Source: Muricea muricata
Lineage: Eukaryota; Cnidaria; Anthozoa; Malacalcyonacea; Plexauridae
DNA: 64,000 bases
Assembly: GCA_963855995.1 (NCBI GenBank)
Contig: OY979716.1
Location: 32,255,230-32,319,229, forward strand
Direction: 5' to 3'
In this document: one piece after another, positions 36,499 through 49,752 of the stretch
How positions within the stretch are numbered: position 1 is the stretch's first letter
Layout: every line of letters starts with the position of its first letter
The notes under the pieces: model-generated
The model's input: only the letters and a program-made list of their open reading frames with translations
Told to the model about the DNA's origin: nothing
Database searches by the model: none
Position numbers and translations under genes: made by a program

Positions 36499-37990
36499 TA
36501 TATGCTGTGAGAAAAATATTTCAAAGTAAAACATTTTCATAATGAACTAAGTTTTTCATATCAATAATTTAATTGGTTTGCTATCTCTGCCACCCTCGCC
36601 ACCACTGCCCCTGTCACCTCAGTGCTACTACTACTACTACAACAACTGTCTATATATATTATATGCTATGAGAAAAATATTTCAAAGTAAAACATTTTAA
36701 TAATTAACTAAGTTTTTCATGTCAATAATTTGATTGGTTTGCTATCTCTGCCACCTTCGCCACCACCGCCCCTGTCACCTCAGTGCTACTACTACTACAA
36801 CAACTGTCTATATATATTATATGCTGTGAGAAAAATATTTCGAAGTAAAACATTTTAATAATTAACTAAGTTTTTCATATCAATAATTTAATTGGTTTGC
36901 TATCTCTGCCACCTTCGCCACCATTGCCACCACTGCCCCTGTCACCTCAGTGCTACTACTACTACAACAACTGTCTATATATATTATATGCTGTGAGAAA
37001 AATATTTCAAAGTAAAACATTTTAATAATAAACTAAGTTTTTCATATCAATAATTTGATTGGCTTGCTATCTCTGCCACCTTCGCCACCACTGCCCCTGT
37101 CACCTCAGTGCTACTACTACTACAACAACTGTCTATATATATATATTATATGCTGTGAGAAAAATATTTCAAAGTAAAACATTTTAATAATTAACTAAGT
37201 TTTTCATATCAATAATTTGATTGGTGTGCTATCTCTGCCACCTTCGCCACCACTGCCCCTGTCACCTCAGTGCTACTACTACTACAACAACTGTCTATAT
37301 ATATTATATGCTGTGAGAAAAATATTTCAAAGTAAAACATTTTAATAATTAACTAAGTTTTTCATGTCAATAATTTAATTGGTTTGCTATCTCTGCCACC
37401 TTCGCCACCATTGCCACCTTCGCCACCACCGCCCCTGTCACCTCAGTGCTACTACTACTACAACAACTGTCTATATATATTATATGCTGTGAGAAAAATA
37501 TTTCGAAGTAAAACATTTTAATAATTAACTAAGTTTTTCATATCAATAATTTAATTGGTTTGCTATCTCTGCCACCTTCGCCACCATTGCCACCTTCGCC
37601 ACCACTGCCTCTGTCACCTCAGTGCTACTACTACTACAACAACTGTCTATATATATTATATGCTGTGAGAAAAATATTTCAAAGTAAAACATTTTAATAA
37701 TTAACTAAGTTTTTCATATCAATAATTTGATTGGTTTGCTATCTCTGCCACCTTCGCCACCTCTGCCACCTTCGCCACCACTGCCACCTTTGCCACCACT
37801 GCCACCTTCGCCACCACTGCCCCTGTCACCTCAGTGCTACTACTACGACAACAACTGTCTGTATATATTATATGCTGTGAGAAAAATATTTCAAAGGAAA
37901 ACATTTTAATAATTAACTAAGTTTTTCATGTCAATAATTTGATTGGTTTGCTATCTCTGCCACCTTCACCACCACTACTGCCACTATAGC
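36485..37990 (+). repeat. ~160-210-bp satellite, about nine units, with a variable hexamer core
   Basis: Each unit contains TATATGCTGTGAGAAAAATA, CATTTTAATAATTAACTAAG, a run of GCCACC(TTC/ACT) and CTACTACTACTACAACAACTG. Unit length varies from about 155 to 210 bp mainly by the number of GCCACC hexamers, which is highest in the eighth unit. Confidence 0.93.
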
Positions 37991-37999
37991 TACTGTATA

Positions 38000-38678
38000 T
38001 ATATTATATGCTACTGCTACAGCTACAGCTACAGCAAATTGTAATAGGGAGTTTTATATTGTATGCAGTAAAAGACCTTTTTTGTTTTTTCCCATAGTTA
38101 TAAAGTCGAGGTTGATGATTAATGTTTAAAGTTAAAGTGAAACTTGTTAATGTGCATGACCCAACCTTAATCATAAATCAATATGATTGGCCGACCACGA
38201 TGGCCACCGCTTCCAACTCATGAACCAATCAGCAGCAACCTTTGAAACAGTGCAACCTCACTCCAGCAAAAACCCCAATCATTTATCCTTTTTTACAGTT
38301 TCATCACAATACGGTGATGCTCCCAATTTACTGCAAACTGTGAAAATTAACAGGTTGTACCCAAAATCTGAACTGAAATCACAGCTAAAACAACCTAACC
38401 CCAAAATTAAACCCCTTTTTGTGCTTGAAGTGATTAAGACCCCTTTTTGTGCTTGAAGTGAGAATGTGTTGCATGAGAATAAAGCTTGGCTTAGTGATAC
38501 ACTAAGCAAAGTTGACCGTCATATAATAACATCATAGAATGAAATACATGATGTGCAACAAAATCATTGCACATTTGAGTTGCTGCTTTTATTTTGTTAC
38601 ATGTGTTATTTCTGTTAGTCCACTTTAAATGGATCCCTTTAAGGGGATTATAAATAGGAAGTAGTGTACTGTACTTAC
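38000..38678. other. Intron sequence left of KDZ exon 3, no gene
   Basis: The ORFs present do not resemble coding exons. A short tandem duplication of CCCTTTTTGTGCTTGAAGTG occurs near 38410-38460. Confidence 0.45.
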
Positions 38679-39904
38679 TGACATTTATAAGATTTCCATT
38701 ATCATCAGTGCTTTCTGTTGGTTGAATATATTGAAAAAACCCATCTGCAACTCTATACTGCCTGTCATGAAAAGGTTGATTTTCATGTAGCATTTGGTCA
38801 CAAGTGCCACACAGTCTTCTCCCCTTAGAACATTGCATACACTTGATGTAACCACATTTCATATGACAATGTAAACACATCTGAACTGTAGGTGCTTGAC
38901 AGGATAGCATAGTCTCAAAAACTGCAGAACGACACGATTCCCAAATTTGTATTGGTGTTTTCCATCCTCTGCTCCCATGACATGGTCCTTTTCTGTTGCT
39001 TTGACTTCCATGCTGTTAGGAACTTATTTGTCTGTGCAAGCAACCTATCAAGCTCTATATGTAGTAAAACAGATTTAAAAAAAAATTAATTTACATAACC
39101 TTAATATATTATCAGTCTGTTTTCAATCTATGGGCCAATGTACCGTTACCGTCATCTTCATCCTGTTCATGACATTGGGAAAATGTTTCTTCCAATTCTA
39201 CATAGATTTAAAAGAACACAACCTTAATATATATTTACTAAAACATTTATTGTATCTTTGAATCAAAATTAGGGGGCATTTATAGAATGACTGGCCACTC
39301 TAGTTTGATTCAGTACAAGGAGAAGGCTATGTAAGTGAAATTGCTCATTCATTGATAAATTGATAAATGTGAACAAGTTTCCCAATGGTTTTTTCTCTTC
39401 ATGTAAGTAACAGCTTACAATCAGCTGGAAAGTATATTGCAATAAGAATACGGTATGCTAAACAAAAATGTGAAAACAAAATAAACTTCCTATAAAGATT
39501 TCCAAAGTATTTCTAGTAAGCAACTGAGGGTTATATCAAAACCTTATATCATTAACGGCATTCATATAGTCTTGTAGATAAAACTGTAAAGAAACATTCA
39601 GAACTTTGAAAGTAATCAACACTCACAGACCTACGTCAATATCATTATCAGCATTTCCTGCACTGGTTGTCGCTTCATGAGTTCCAGGAGTAGCTGCAAC
39701 TGCTGTGTGTCATGTCTTATTTTGTTGTTGACATTTTGAAAAGTAAACACGCTGTCCTGTAGTTGGGCATTGTTGAAAAAACAGACTTATTGCTTCTCTT
39801 TTTATCTTTCTTTTTTTTTCGTCCTTCTCTAACAACGCAGCGAGTTCCGACATTAAATCTGCCGCTGTTTTATTTCTTTCCCCGGCGCTGCTTCTTTCCG
39901 CCAT
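38679..39904 (-). pseudogene. KDZ transposase, N-terminal and CxC exons
   Basis: Exon 1 (39635-39904) starts MAERSSAGERNKTAADLMS, is Lys/Glu-rich, and has an in-frame TGA after QQQNKT before an Ala/Thr-rich tail and a GT donor. Exon 2 is 39150-39197 (48 bp). Exon 3 (38679-39012) encodes KGPCHGSRGWKTPIQIW, then a cysteine cluster CLHCHMKCGYIKCMQC … RRLCGTCDQMLHENQPFHDR and YIQPTES. That is the zinc module preceding KDZ cores. Exon 3 ends one base into a codon, which is exactly completed by the exon starting at 23707, about 15 kb away. The TGA probably derives from CGA. Confidence 0.75.
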
Positions 39905-39968
39905 CTTGGATCTTGCAAATAATTTTTCCCGTGCGCAGTTCAGCCCGTTTTGTGCATGATTATCCGTA

Positions 39969-40040
39969 TCATGATTATCCGTAATTCTAGAGAGATGAAG
40001 ACTTCATGATTATCAGTAATTGTGAGTATGAGGTCATGTT
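39969..40040 (-). repeat. Right terminal inverted repeat of KDZ element
   Basis: It is the reverse complement of 333-404 with three mismatches. GTACACCC follows at 40042-40049. Confidence 0.88.
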
Positions 40041-40049
40041 GGTACACCC

Positions 40050-41064
40050 TGAGAAGGAAGACCATCATGTAAATGAATAAAAAAATTGGACCATTGCATG
40101 TGTACTTACAGTATAATTGACGTACTTATTTGTCAGTATTATACGTGCTATAAACAGGTCGCGCCCATCAAATTACTAGCGTTCCCACTATTGACACTAT
40201 TCTGTGTATGAGCCCCTTCCCCATGCATAAGCACTCCTGTGTATAAGCCCATCGCCATTAAAACAACCTCATATTGGTAACTCAGACAATTCAAAGTGTT
40301 TTAACTGTTTACAGTGTATTTAAGAGCGACTGTCTATAAAAAAAATTTATTTAAGAGCCGAAGAAGAGATGTATTGCATGCATTGAATTTTAAGTAAACT
40401 TGTCGACTTAATCTTGTCGCAAAAAATATTTGCGTCTAGCTGGCTGCATTGTATAACAATAGATTAAACTGCATCATTGGTAAAAGGAAAAACAAACTAA
40501 GCGTGACTGTGTAATACATTGCTAGATTTGTCATAAAGAAACCATTCCTAGAATGTCGAGTCCATTTCAACCGGGAATGTTGACAAAACAAACAAACGTG
40601 CACGTTTATTATAGTCAATTTATTCCTGATAACATCAAAGTGGACTAACTAAAAGAAGTAAATACCTTTGTGTGGTTTGTTCAAAATAATTAATTTATAC
40701 ATGCGACGAAGAAACATTACATTTCAAGGAGTTTTACAGTTCAAGAGATTTTATCATGCATTGCCATTCGCAGATTTAATGTGCTAGACAGTGGGGGGGG
40801 GGGGGGGGGTGGAAACAGGGAAAGAGTCATAAATTTTCAAGACCCTAAATATGGAGGTTTGAACCAAATATAGCACTATTTTTTATTTAATATCTGTTTT
40901 GAATACACCATATGCCTACAAATATGTGAAATCAAGCGTAAATTTGAACACCATCCCCTTTAAGCAGCCCATTTCTCTATTTTTAGGGGCTGTCTTATGA
41001 CCCTCCCCCTCTTTCCACCACCCCTCCCCTAACAAGCTGAATCTTGTTACCTACCTTTATTGAA
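40050..41064. other. Spacer outside the giant element, no gene seen
   Basis: AT-rich sequence with a long G run near 40793-40810. No exon that I can support. Confidence 0.45.
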
Positions 41065-41960
41065 CCGTGAAGACAATGTCTTGTTTCAGCGGACTGCACC
41101 AGAAATGGGTGCCCAAGAAATTTGATAGGAATATTTCCTCTGTTGTCCTTGAAAACTGGTTGAGCTAGAAAAGAAATCATTCTTGCGTGCACTGCATGCA
41201 GTCTCACAAGTTAATATGTTTTTTCCCTAAATTGCACTTGAAGTGCCACCATTAATAGGCACTATATTAGTCCATGAAAAAATTATGACCAAATCACTGA
41301 GAACAGTGCCTTTTTTAAGGAACTTTCACTGGGGGGGGGGGGCAAAGGCAAAACCAAAATATGAGCCATCAAGGTTTGGCGGAAGCGCATATCTCAAGAG
41401 AGATTTCTATATAGTACACATTTAATTTATTAACTTCTTACATAATCTTACATTTATTAATGTTTTGTGAGTATCTCTTGTGACTTTTGACCTTCGCGTG
41501 CTTCTCGGCTTGAATATGATGTCGAACTAATAAATATAAATTTTTCTAGACGGTCATTAAACGTATCTTCCCTGCCTTTGTATGTTGCAAAACAGTAACC
41601 GTCGGAGAATCGAACATCGGAAAAGTTGGCGTGGAGAAATTTTATTTCTTTTTCTGTCATAATTTCACTCTCAGCGGAGAAGCCATGATTTCGAAATATA
41701 TTTATTTCCATATTTCCCGCCAAATTGCATAATATGTATATTTTTAATAATACTGTTAAATTATAATGCATATTAAATATTATATCGAACCCAGGCTTCT
41801 TAATACAGAAATAAACACGACCGCCTTTTGGAATATACGATTTAGTATCGACATACCGCTGTAGTATCGCAGGCGGCGCCTCTCTCTCCGCCTGTCGAAA
41901 ATCGCTACCGCAACTGGGACCCATATATGTGATGATAGGCAAAGCACGAGCAATTAACAT
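41065..41960 (-). CDS. Unrecognised gene, possible two exons
   Basis: An ORF of 167 aa runs from ATG at 41960 to 41457 (IPKGGRVYFCIKKPGF … HANFSDVRFSDGYCFATYKG). Part of it may be intronic, because a GT follows KKPG near 41790. A second exon-like segment lies at 41065-41166 (QPVFKDNRGNIPIKFLGHPF), with an AG acceptor and a GTAGGT donor. I do not recognise any family. It lies between the giant element and the second integrase element, so it could be a host gene exon or a TE remnant. Confidence 0.3.
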
Positions 41961-42489
41961 TTCCTCAATCTGAGTTTAAACAAATTGGAATGCAGTGCAT
42001 CTGAAAAGGCATACAAATATTGCTTTACATCAAGCCATTAGGATCAGGCATTCCCACAACATTATGTCCATTGGGTCAATAAGATAGAAACACTTGATAA
42101 TTGTTTTTTAAGTACGGTGGCTCACAAGGGTCACACACATAATATTAAAATATACATACAATAAAAAAATAAACAAACTAATAAAAGTGCATACGTACAA
42201 AAAAAGTAAATACAGGAATAAAAATAATAAAAACTCGAATGAAAAAAAATAAAGTTTTTTCCCCAAAAGAAAGAAAACAACATAAAAAATATAAAGTTGC
42301 GCACAAACAAAAAAAAACACATAAAAAAGAAAATAAAACTGTGCGCGCGCATCGTCCCACCAAACCAGCGATTGTACTGCGGGCGCATATTTTTGGTCAA
42401 AATGACAAATTTCAACTCAAATTTTGTCTTTTATAATATTCTTATCAGATCTTTGTATTTGTATTGATATTTTTGTATGCTAATGACAC

Positions 42490-44153
42490 ATGCCCTGCTC
42501 AGGATGCACTGCAGTTGACATAGAAGCAGGTGCAATAAACTGTGAAAGCTGTGAGGTTATAAAAACTTATTTCAACCGTGGCTATCCATATGATGCTATT
42601 GTCGAATTGCTTGGAAACCATGGTATCTATTTATCACTAAGCACGTTAAAGAGGCATCTTAAGCGGTTGGGATTAAAAGAAAAGGAAATGTTTTTGATGA
42701 AAATCAGTTAAGAGCTCTCATCACTGAAGAAATTCAAGGTCCTGGATGACTTTATGGGTACAGAGCGATTTGGCATGCTTTGCGTTTAAGACATGGCATA
42801 CATGTAAGTCGCCATGTTGTTAGCAGGTTGCTAAGAGAGATCGACCCTGATGGTGTTCAATACCGACGACTACACAGGAGGATATACATAAGCAGGGGGG
42901 CAAATGACTGTTGGCACTTAGATGGTATGATTTCATAGCAAACAGTTGACTGTAGTCGTACTGCACATATACAACACCATTTTTTTGGCCAAACATAATA
43001 TCCTTGGTATTACCATATTCTCTCTATTTAGCCCCCACCTCTCAATTAAGCCATCTCTCTAGTAAGCCCCCCCCCCCCCTACAAGACTAAAAAGGCATCT
43101 TGTTTGGTTTTGTTAATCGGTTTATTGAAACTTGAAAGTAAGTAGTTTTTTGGCTCTTTAACAAAAAATTTCATGTGTGCATTGTAGTTCAGACTTATAG
43201 TAGTATCTTAGTTGGTGGTTTTTTTGGGGGTTCAGTCAAGGGAATTTGATGCAAGGTGAAGGAAAGTCCCTAAAAACTACTAGCTAACTAGGAGAGTTCC
43301 TTTCTAATATATCCATTTAACCATAAAGAATGCTGCCACAGCTTTAAACAACCAGTTCCAAATGGATAAGTGGTTCACCAATTTACAAAATATAACCCTA
43401 ATGAAATTTATTTTCTGTGTTTTAGGTTATGACAAATTAAAAACTTATGGGTTTGCAATCCATGGGGCAATATGTGGGTATAGTAGAAGCATTCTTTGGC
43501 TAGAGGTCTTGAGATCAAATAACGATCCAAAAATTATTGCTGGAATTTACATCGACATTGTTAAAGATTTTGGTGGTTGTCCACAGTGTGTGAGGACAGA
43601 CTGTGGGACAGAAAACGTTTTGGTTGCTGCTATGCAATGCTATCTGCGAGCAGATGGTTTGGATGAATGGGCAGGTGAAAAATCTCATGTCTACGGCTCT
43701 TCACCAGCAAATCAAAGAATAGAAGCGTGGTGGTCGTTTTTAAGGCGAAATCGATCGGGTTGGTGGATCGATCTTTTTCAAGATATGTGCCAAAGAGGCA
43801 TTTTAGAGCTTGGAAACACATATCATATAGAATGTCTTTGGTTCTGTTATAGCAAAATAATTCAACAAGAGCTGTATAATGTGAAAGATCAGTGGAACAG
43901 TCATAACATAAGAAAATCACAGCATGCAACTGTTGCTGGTATACCAGATTTACTGTTTTTTATACCTGAGTATTATGGTGGGGAAAATTGCCTTTGTGAG
44001 GTATCACATGCCAAACTACTTCAACTAGAAGAAAGTGAAAACATTTATCAGGAGTATTTTGAATATGTATGTGAAATGAAAAACTGGCATGCTCCAGAAA
44101 ATGTACATGAAGCATTTGAGATGTTTCAGCAACTAGTTAACATGGCAGAATGA
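42490..44153 (+). pseudogene. IS3-like DDE integrase, decayed, two exons
   Basis: Exon 1 is 42490-42924: a Cys-containing start (MPCSGCTAVDIEAG), helix-turn-helix LSTLKRHLKRLG, then LYGYRAIWHALRL and VVSRLLREIDPDGVQ. A frameshift near 42690 and an in-frame TGA in GPG*LYGYRA (probable CGA>TGA) break it. The intron 42925-43425 splits the Gly-Tyr right after WHLDG; the homologue at 30420 lacks this intron. Exon 2 (43426-44153) is open and carries YDKLKTYGFAIHGAI, VRTDCGTENV and ANQRIEAWW, with the same 40-residue Asp-Glu spacing as the intact copy. It would be a transposase if whole. Confidence 0.85.
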
Positions 44154-44551
44154 TTTTCAATATCATTTAAAGGTTGGAAAAGGATTATGAACTGTAACAA
44201 TAATTTTCCTGGTTTACAGAAATACTGTATATATGGTTTCACATTACTATGGTAAATTAACTATTAGGAGGTAAATTAACTATTAGGAGCCCAAGGTCTA
44301 CCTTTACCATTGAATGTTTGCAATGGCCCTTTATGTAAACTTAACCTACTTTCATGTAGTTTTTTGAATTATTTTTTATTTGGTGGCAGTTGTTCACAAA
44401 ACATGGGTCATTTTATTTGGGTGCGAAAGATTTCAAGGAATTTTTTAAACTCGCATTATTCTTCAAGAAACAAACTTTATGACGCCAGATACTAAACCTT
44501 TGAAAACAGATTATATACTGTACAGACTGTCAAGGTGTATTAAAAAGGTAA

Positions 44552-45025
44552 TCTTACTTTGGGGTGCTCTAGAGCGCTTAATATTTTACATCTTTCATGG
44601 CTCGAAAGACCAGGGTTTTAGCTTTTGAATGCCACCGTTACTGTAAACTTTGAAGCGATGGTCGAAATCACATTTTTCACCGCTGGGAATTTAGTGAAAA
44701 TCTGTGGAAATTTAACCTTATTTAGGGATTAAAATTTAAAATTAAAGCACCTTATTAGCGACGTTGATTGTTTCCAAGAGATTAAGGCCGGATAGGCTAC
44801 TGTTGTTTCTCACAACAGGTAAATGATTAATGGAATTTTCTTTTGTTCAAGGATGAAAATATGCGATTTCGACCGGTAACTTTCATTTGGTTCGTATTTG
44901 CTCAATTTTTCTTCAAATGTCGCAAAATAGTGTCAGTCGACAACTAAGAGCCTGGTCTTTCCGACTGCGAAGGAATGATTTATGTAGATTAAATATTAAA
45001 CATGCTAGAGCATTCCAAAGTTCGA
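44552..45025. mobile_element. Foldback MITE, ~470 bp
   Basis: ACTTTGGGGTGCTCTAG … GAAAGACCAGGGTTTTAG at the left pairs with AGAGCCTGGTCTTTCCG … CATGCTAGAGCATTCCAAAGT at the right, over about 70-80 bp of imperfect inverted repeat. No clear duplication. Confidence 0.65.
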
Positions 45026-46278
45026 TTACTTTTTTTATACAATATGTATTATAATTTATACAGTACTGACAATGTTTTAATGACAATAAGCATCTTTTTT
45101 TCACAATATTTACGTTAAACTGTCTGTATGAAACATGTACTTTTCCAAGAACAAAACTCAACATGTGCCTTTTCTGTGAATATTCACCATAGTTTATTAC
45201 TTATTATCAGTATCTTTTTGTCAACACAAGTATGCAAAACCTGTTACTTTCATTTGGCAGAACAACACTCAAAATAATAATACCATAGTAAATGTCATAC
45301 TATATCACACATTTTTCTGAAAATCACTGTTTCATGACATACTTGTTTTCAAAATAAAATGAAACAGTGTTTAGTTTTTTTCTCAAAGGACTCTCTGATG
45401 AGAGTTTACGAACAACCAAATCTGTGAGCATTCTTTATGCCAAAGATCATTGAATCCTTGAAGCTGTTGTAATCATTATGCACAATAGGCAATTTAATGA
45501 TGCACGCACATGTGTTAGCTTTTGGAAGCCTTGACAGATTGCCATCTTTTTCAACATCATGAAGAAACTGAACTTTACCATGTATACCAAGGGGAGGTAA
45601 AGCTTTGCATCCCGAAGCAAAAAATAAAATTTCTGCCAAACTAATTTCGGTGGAATCTTCTTCCGCACTCTGCAGAACATCATTCCAATACGATAGCACC
45701 AGATTTTCTGCATTTCTTTGATTTGAACCTTCTTCAGCTCAGTTACTTACCTTGAAAATAGATTCCATAAGGACAGTAGTTAAACACTGAGCTTTATAAC
45801 AAAATACATCCTTCAACAACTTCGGATGGGGTACTATCGCTTCTAGAACACCCAATGCTTGCAGGCCTTCTTTAAAACTGTTGTACGACGATTCACATCT
45901 TGCCAACACGTGCCAACTGACTGTAAGCTGGACTACTTTGTCGACATCAGCTTTCGTTTTCATCACTTTTACTGCACCTGCCATATCAAATATGGTGTCC
46001 AACTTTTCAGCATGGATAATTTCATGAGCATCATTAACAGTAGGAGCTTCTAGCAATTTACTGAGGGAAGATATCAACTCTAGATCAGCAACTTCTTCAA
46101 GTTTAGCAGTAAGATTAAGTGTCCCCAAATCATTAACAATGGCATCATAGCAAGTATCTGACAAGCAGTTGATACCTGGGCCACCTGTGGCTATGGAATT
46201 ATCGCTAAAGTTGAAGTATGCTGTAAAGAATGCAGTCATAATGAAAAATTATAAAAACTTAAACAGAATTTACAATAG

Positions 46279-49200
46279 ATGCCATTAAATAGACAACATT
46301 TGTTAACTTCAGCTGTATATTTTTTAAAGAATGCTTCAAACTTGCGTTTTAAATCTAAGCGCTTAAAGAGACCAATTTCCTACTACAATAATTCATCAGC
46401 TACACATAGATTACTTTTGATAATAGCAGGCATTGAACAAAACCCGGGACCGATCTTAAAGAACAAGTCGAGGGAAACTCAACGAAAGGCTCCCCGGTGT
46501 ACTGTTTGTGAAAAACCAGTTGCCAGTAACCACAAACGTTTTATTTGTGAAGTGTGCCATGACCTTACACATGCTCGCTGCCTAGTAAATATTACCATCA
46601 ACCTAAAATCCTTTTCCGCTGCTTCTCCAAAGACATATACTTGTGAAAAATGCCTATATACTGCGCTGCCGTTTTGGAATGCAAATATTACTGATACTAC
46701 AATTTCAGAAAGTGAATTTGAAGTCCCACAAGATGAACATTCATCAGTGTTGCAAGCAAAATCGGAACAATTACGTATAATGCATTTGAATACTCAAAGT
46801 ATGGTATCAACCTTCGATGAGTTTATACTAACAATTAATCAATTCCCGTTTGATATTATCACGCTCAGTGAAACGTGGCTTAAAGATAACCGGCATTTAC
46901 TTGATTACGTTTCTATCCCCGGCTATGTTAACCTGTTTCGAAATAGGGATATAATACGTGGTGGGGGTGTTGGCATATACCTTAAAGATAATATAAAATT
47001 CAAACGTCGGAAAGATATTGAGAATCTACAACCTGATATGGAACATATCTGGCTTGAAATTCCCGGACGAAATAGGAATAGTAAACTTTTGCTTGGGGTG
47101 ACATATCGTTCGGAAAAAATCCTTCCAACACAAATTTGGCTAGAAGAGTTTGAAAATATACTGGCAAATATCTCAGCCCAATGGGATGGATTGCTCTTGA
47201 TCACTGGTGATATAAATATAGATTTAATGAATTTAGATTCGTCATTGACTAAACAATACATAGGTATTCTAAACATGAATAATCTCCATCAGATGATTAC
47301 TAAACCTACTCGTGTGACGGCTACGTCACAAACACTGATTGATCACTTTATCACTAACCACCCAAATAGAATCACACACACCGACGTCCTCCCTTGTCCA
47401 TTGGTTAGTGACCACAGTGCACCGTACGTTTGCGTAAATGCACGAGTCACTCGTTTTCTACCACGTTACAAGTACATCAGAAACGAGCGGAATTACGACC
47501 AAGTCAGTTTTGTAGAAGATGTAAAGAGCATTCCTATGAATATAGTCTATGGTGTTGATGATCCAGACGAGAAATTGGAGCTTTTTAACACTATGTTCCT
47601 TAATTGTCTGGAGAGACACGCCCCAATGAAACGTGCTAAGATTACCCGTCCACCAGCACCATGGCTTAAAGATGAAAGTATAAAAGATCTTCAGAGACAA
47701 CGGGATAAGCTTCGTCGTGAAACTCGTCATATTAATGATTCCACTCTTTGGAATACCTATCGTCAGTTGAGAAACACCCTTAAATCTAAAATTAAGAAAG
47801 CTAAAAAAACCTTTATGCAACGAGCTTTATCCAACCGAAATCCCAAAACGGTATGGCAAGTTATCCACCGTATTTTAAAACCAAACCCACAGCCGTTAAG
47901 ACAGAATCCTGATGATCTTAACTCCTATTTTGCTAACACCGCCCATCGTACAGTTAATGCCACAAACAAGACAATAGACGAATTATACGCACAAATTGCA
48001 TCGCTACCGGAGTGTGGGAGCAATCCGTGTCATCTACGCTTAGTAACCTACCAGGAAGTGCTTCATGAGATTAAGTCTCTTAGATCTGATTGTTCTACAG
48101 GACATGATCAAATCCCAGTAAAGTTTATTAAATTAGTTGCAGAAGAAATAGCATCTCCCTTAACCCACATTATTAACTGCTGTATTGAGAAAGAATATTT
48201 TCCTCTGCAGTGGAAAATTGCCCGTATCTTCCCTATTCCAAAAACTAATTATCCTACAACGAATAACGACCTGCGCGGAATATCTATTTTACCTGCCCTG
48301 TCTAAAATCTATGAGAAACTTGTTTTAAGACAAATGGTACAGTTCATCGATTCGGAACACTTATTACCTTCACACGTATCTGGCTTTCGCTAGGGGCACT
48401 CAACAACAACTGCGTTGATCAGCATTAGGGATGATATAATTAAAGCAATGCATAGAGGAGAAGTTACGATCATGGTTTTTGCTGATTTTAGTAAAGCCTT
48501 TGATACAGTGCATTTTGACATCATAATAAGGAAGCTACATCTTATGGGTTTTTCTCAGCAATTTCTTCGCTGGATAATGAACTATTTAAAAGGAAGGCAA
48601 CAGTATGTTCAAATTGATGATAAGAGATCGGAAAAATTGAATACTAATTTTGGTGTTCCACAAGGATCCATTTTGGGTCCTGTTTTATTTAATCTGTATG
48701 TTGCAGATTTAGCTGACCATCTGGGAGAAGAATGCAGCTGTCATCAGTACGCAGATGATACAACGATTTACAAAAGCGTCAAAGCAAAAGACCTTCAAAA
48801 CGGTGTAACAAAAATTAGCAATTCCCTCAAGAATCTTGTGCACTGGTCTGATGGATCTAAACTTGCCATAAACAATGATAAAACCAAAACTATGTTGGTA
48901 ACAACTCCTCAAATGGCAAACTATCACTCTCTTCGGACACCAGGAATTATAAATATTAGTTTAAACAACAACAGAAATCTTGAAGTGGTTGAAACATATA
49001 AATTACTCGGAGTACACTTTGGTAACACACTTCGCTGGGAAAAACACGTTAATGAAATTGTTTCTTCGTGTTATGCTTCTCTGGCAATATTACGCAAATT
49101 GCGAAATATGGCACCTTTTCAACTACGGAAGCAGCTAGTTGAAAGCCTGATCTTATCAAAACTTGACTACTGTGATGTGGTGTATTACGCCCTTCCTTCA

Positions 49201-49599
49201 AAGCTTCTGAAACGTCTACAACGTGTACAATCTTCGGCCCTGTGTTTCATTACTGGAAAGTTCTCCAGAGAAGAAGACGTGTTAAAATTGGGTTGGCTTC
49301 CAATGATGGAAAGACGAGATTGGCATCTACTGATAGCAACGTTTAAGGCTCTAAACGATCAACGCTGGCCCGAATATGCAAGTCTAAAAAGATACAACCC
49401 TGGAAGATCTGGCCTTCGGTCCTGCTCACAAGACCTTTTGGAAACTCCTGTTATCAAAGACACTTTCCAATTTTCTGCAGCTAAATGTTTTAACAATCTG
49501 CCACACGCTCTTAGGGCGGAGAAAAATTTTAGAACCTTTCGTAATGAGACCAAAATATTACTTTTTGAACGGGCAAAAGAAAGACTGGGAAAGTTATAA
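46279..49599 (+). pseudogene. APE-type LINE polyprotein (L2/CR1/Crack-like) with one amber stop
   Basis: A frame of 1106 codons is interrupted only by TAG at 48391-48393 (SGFR*GHSTTT, where relatives have Lys or Arg). Order: basic N terminus; a 2A-like IAGIEQNPGP (residues 49-58); a PHD-like C-x2-C…C-x2-C…H-x2-C…C-x2-C finger (74-125); an APE endonuclease (starting LRIMHLNTQS, with LSETWLKDN and a SDHSAPY motif); and reverse transcriptase with FADFSKAFDTVH, GVPQGSILGPVLFNLYV and YADDTT (824-829). A C-terminal segment without a zinc knuckle follows. The product would nick target DNA and copy its RNA. One substitution separates this copy from an open frame, so it is young. The ATG used lies within the apparent target duplication, so the 5' end may be truncated. 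Confidence 0.9.
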
Positions 49600-49752
49600 A
49601 CCTCATTTTTAATCTTAATATTATATTTATATAATTAAATATTACATATTGTAAATAGCTTTAGTAATTATAGCTTTTAGTATTGTAGATGAAGAGCCAT
49701 GTAAAATGGAATGCTGCAATAAATTCGTTATTATTATTATTATTATTATTAT
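46284..49752 (+). mobile_element. Non-LTR retrotransposon insertion
   Basis: The 3' end is a short UTR with AATAAATTCG followed by (TTA)n, as in L2/CR1-type LINEs. The octamer TAGATGCC occurs at 46276-46283 and again at 49753-49760, consistent with a target-site duplication. The insertion splits the HECT-like gene. Confidence 0.78.

Noticed and set aside
38187..38456. 89-codon ORF near the satellite
   Set aside because: Includes a short tandem duplication and has no domain; it lies in the KDZ intron.
42108..42436. Lys-rich and Phe-rich ORFs
   Set aside because: Low-complexity A/T-rich sequence; the frames on opposite strands mirror each other and show no domain.
45704..45747. Short intron in the HECT-like gene (GTAAGT … GCAG)
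   Set aside because: Splicing it would shift the downstream HECT frame, whereas simple read-through keeps the frame with one TGA, so a nonsense mutation fits better.
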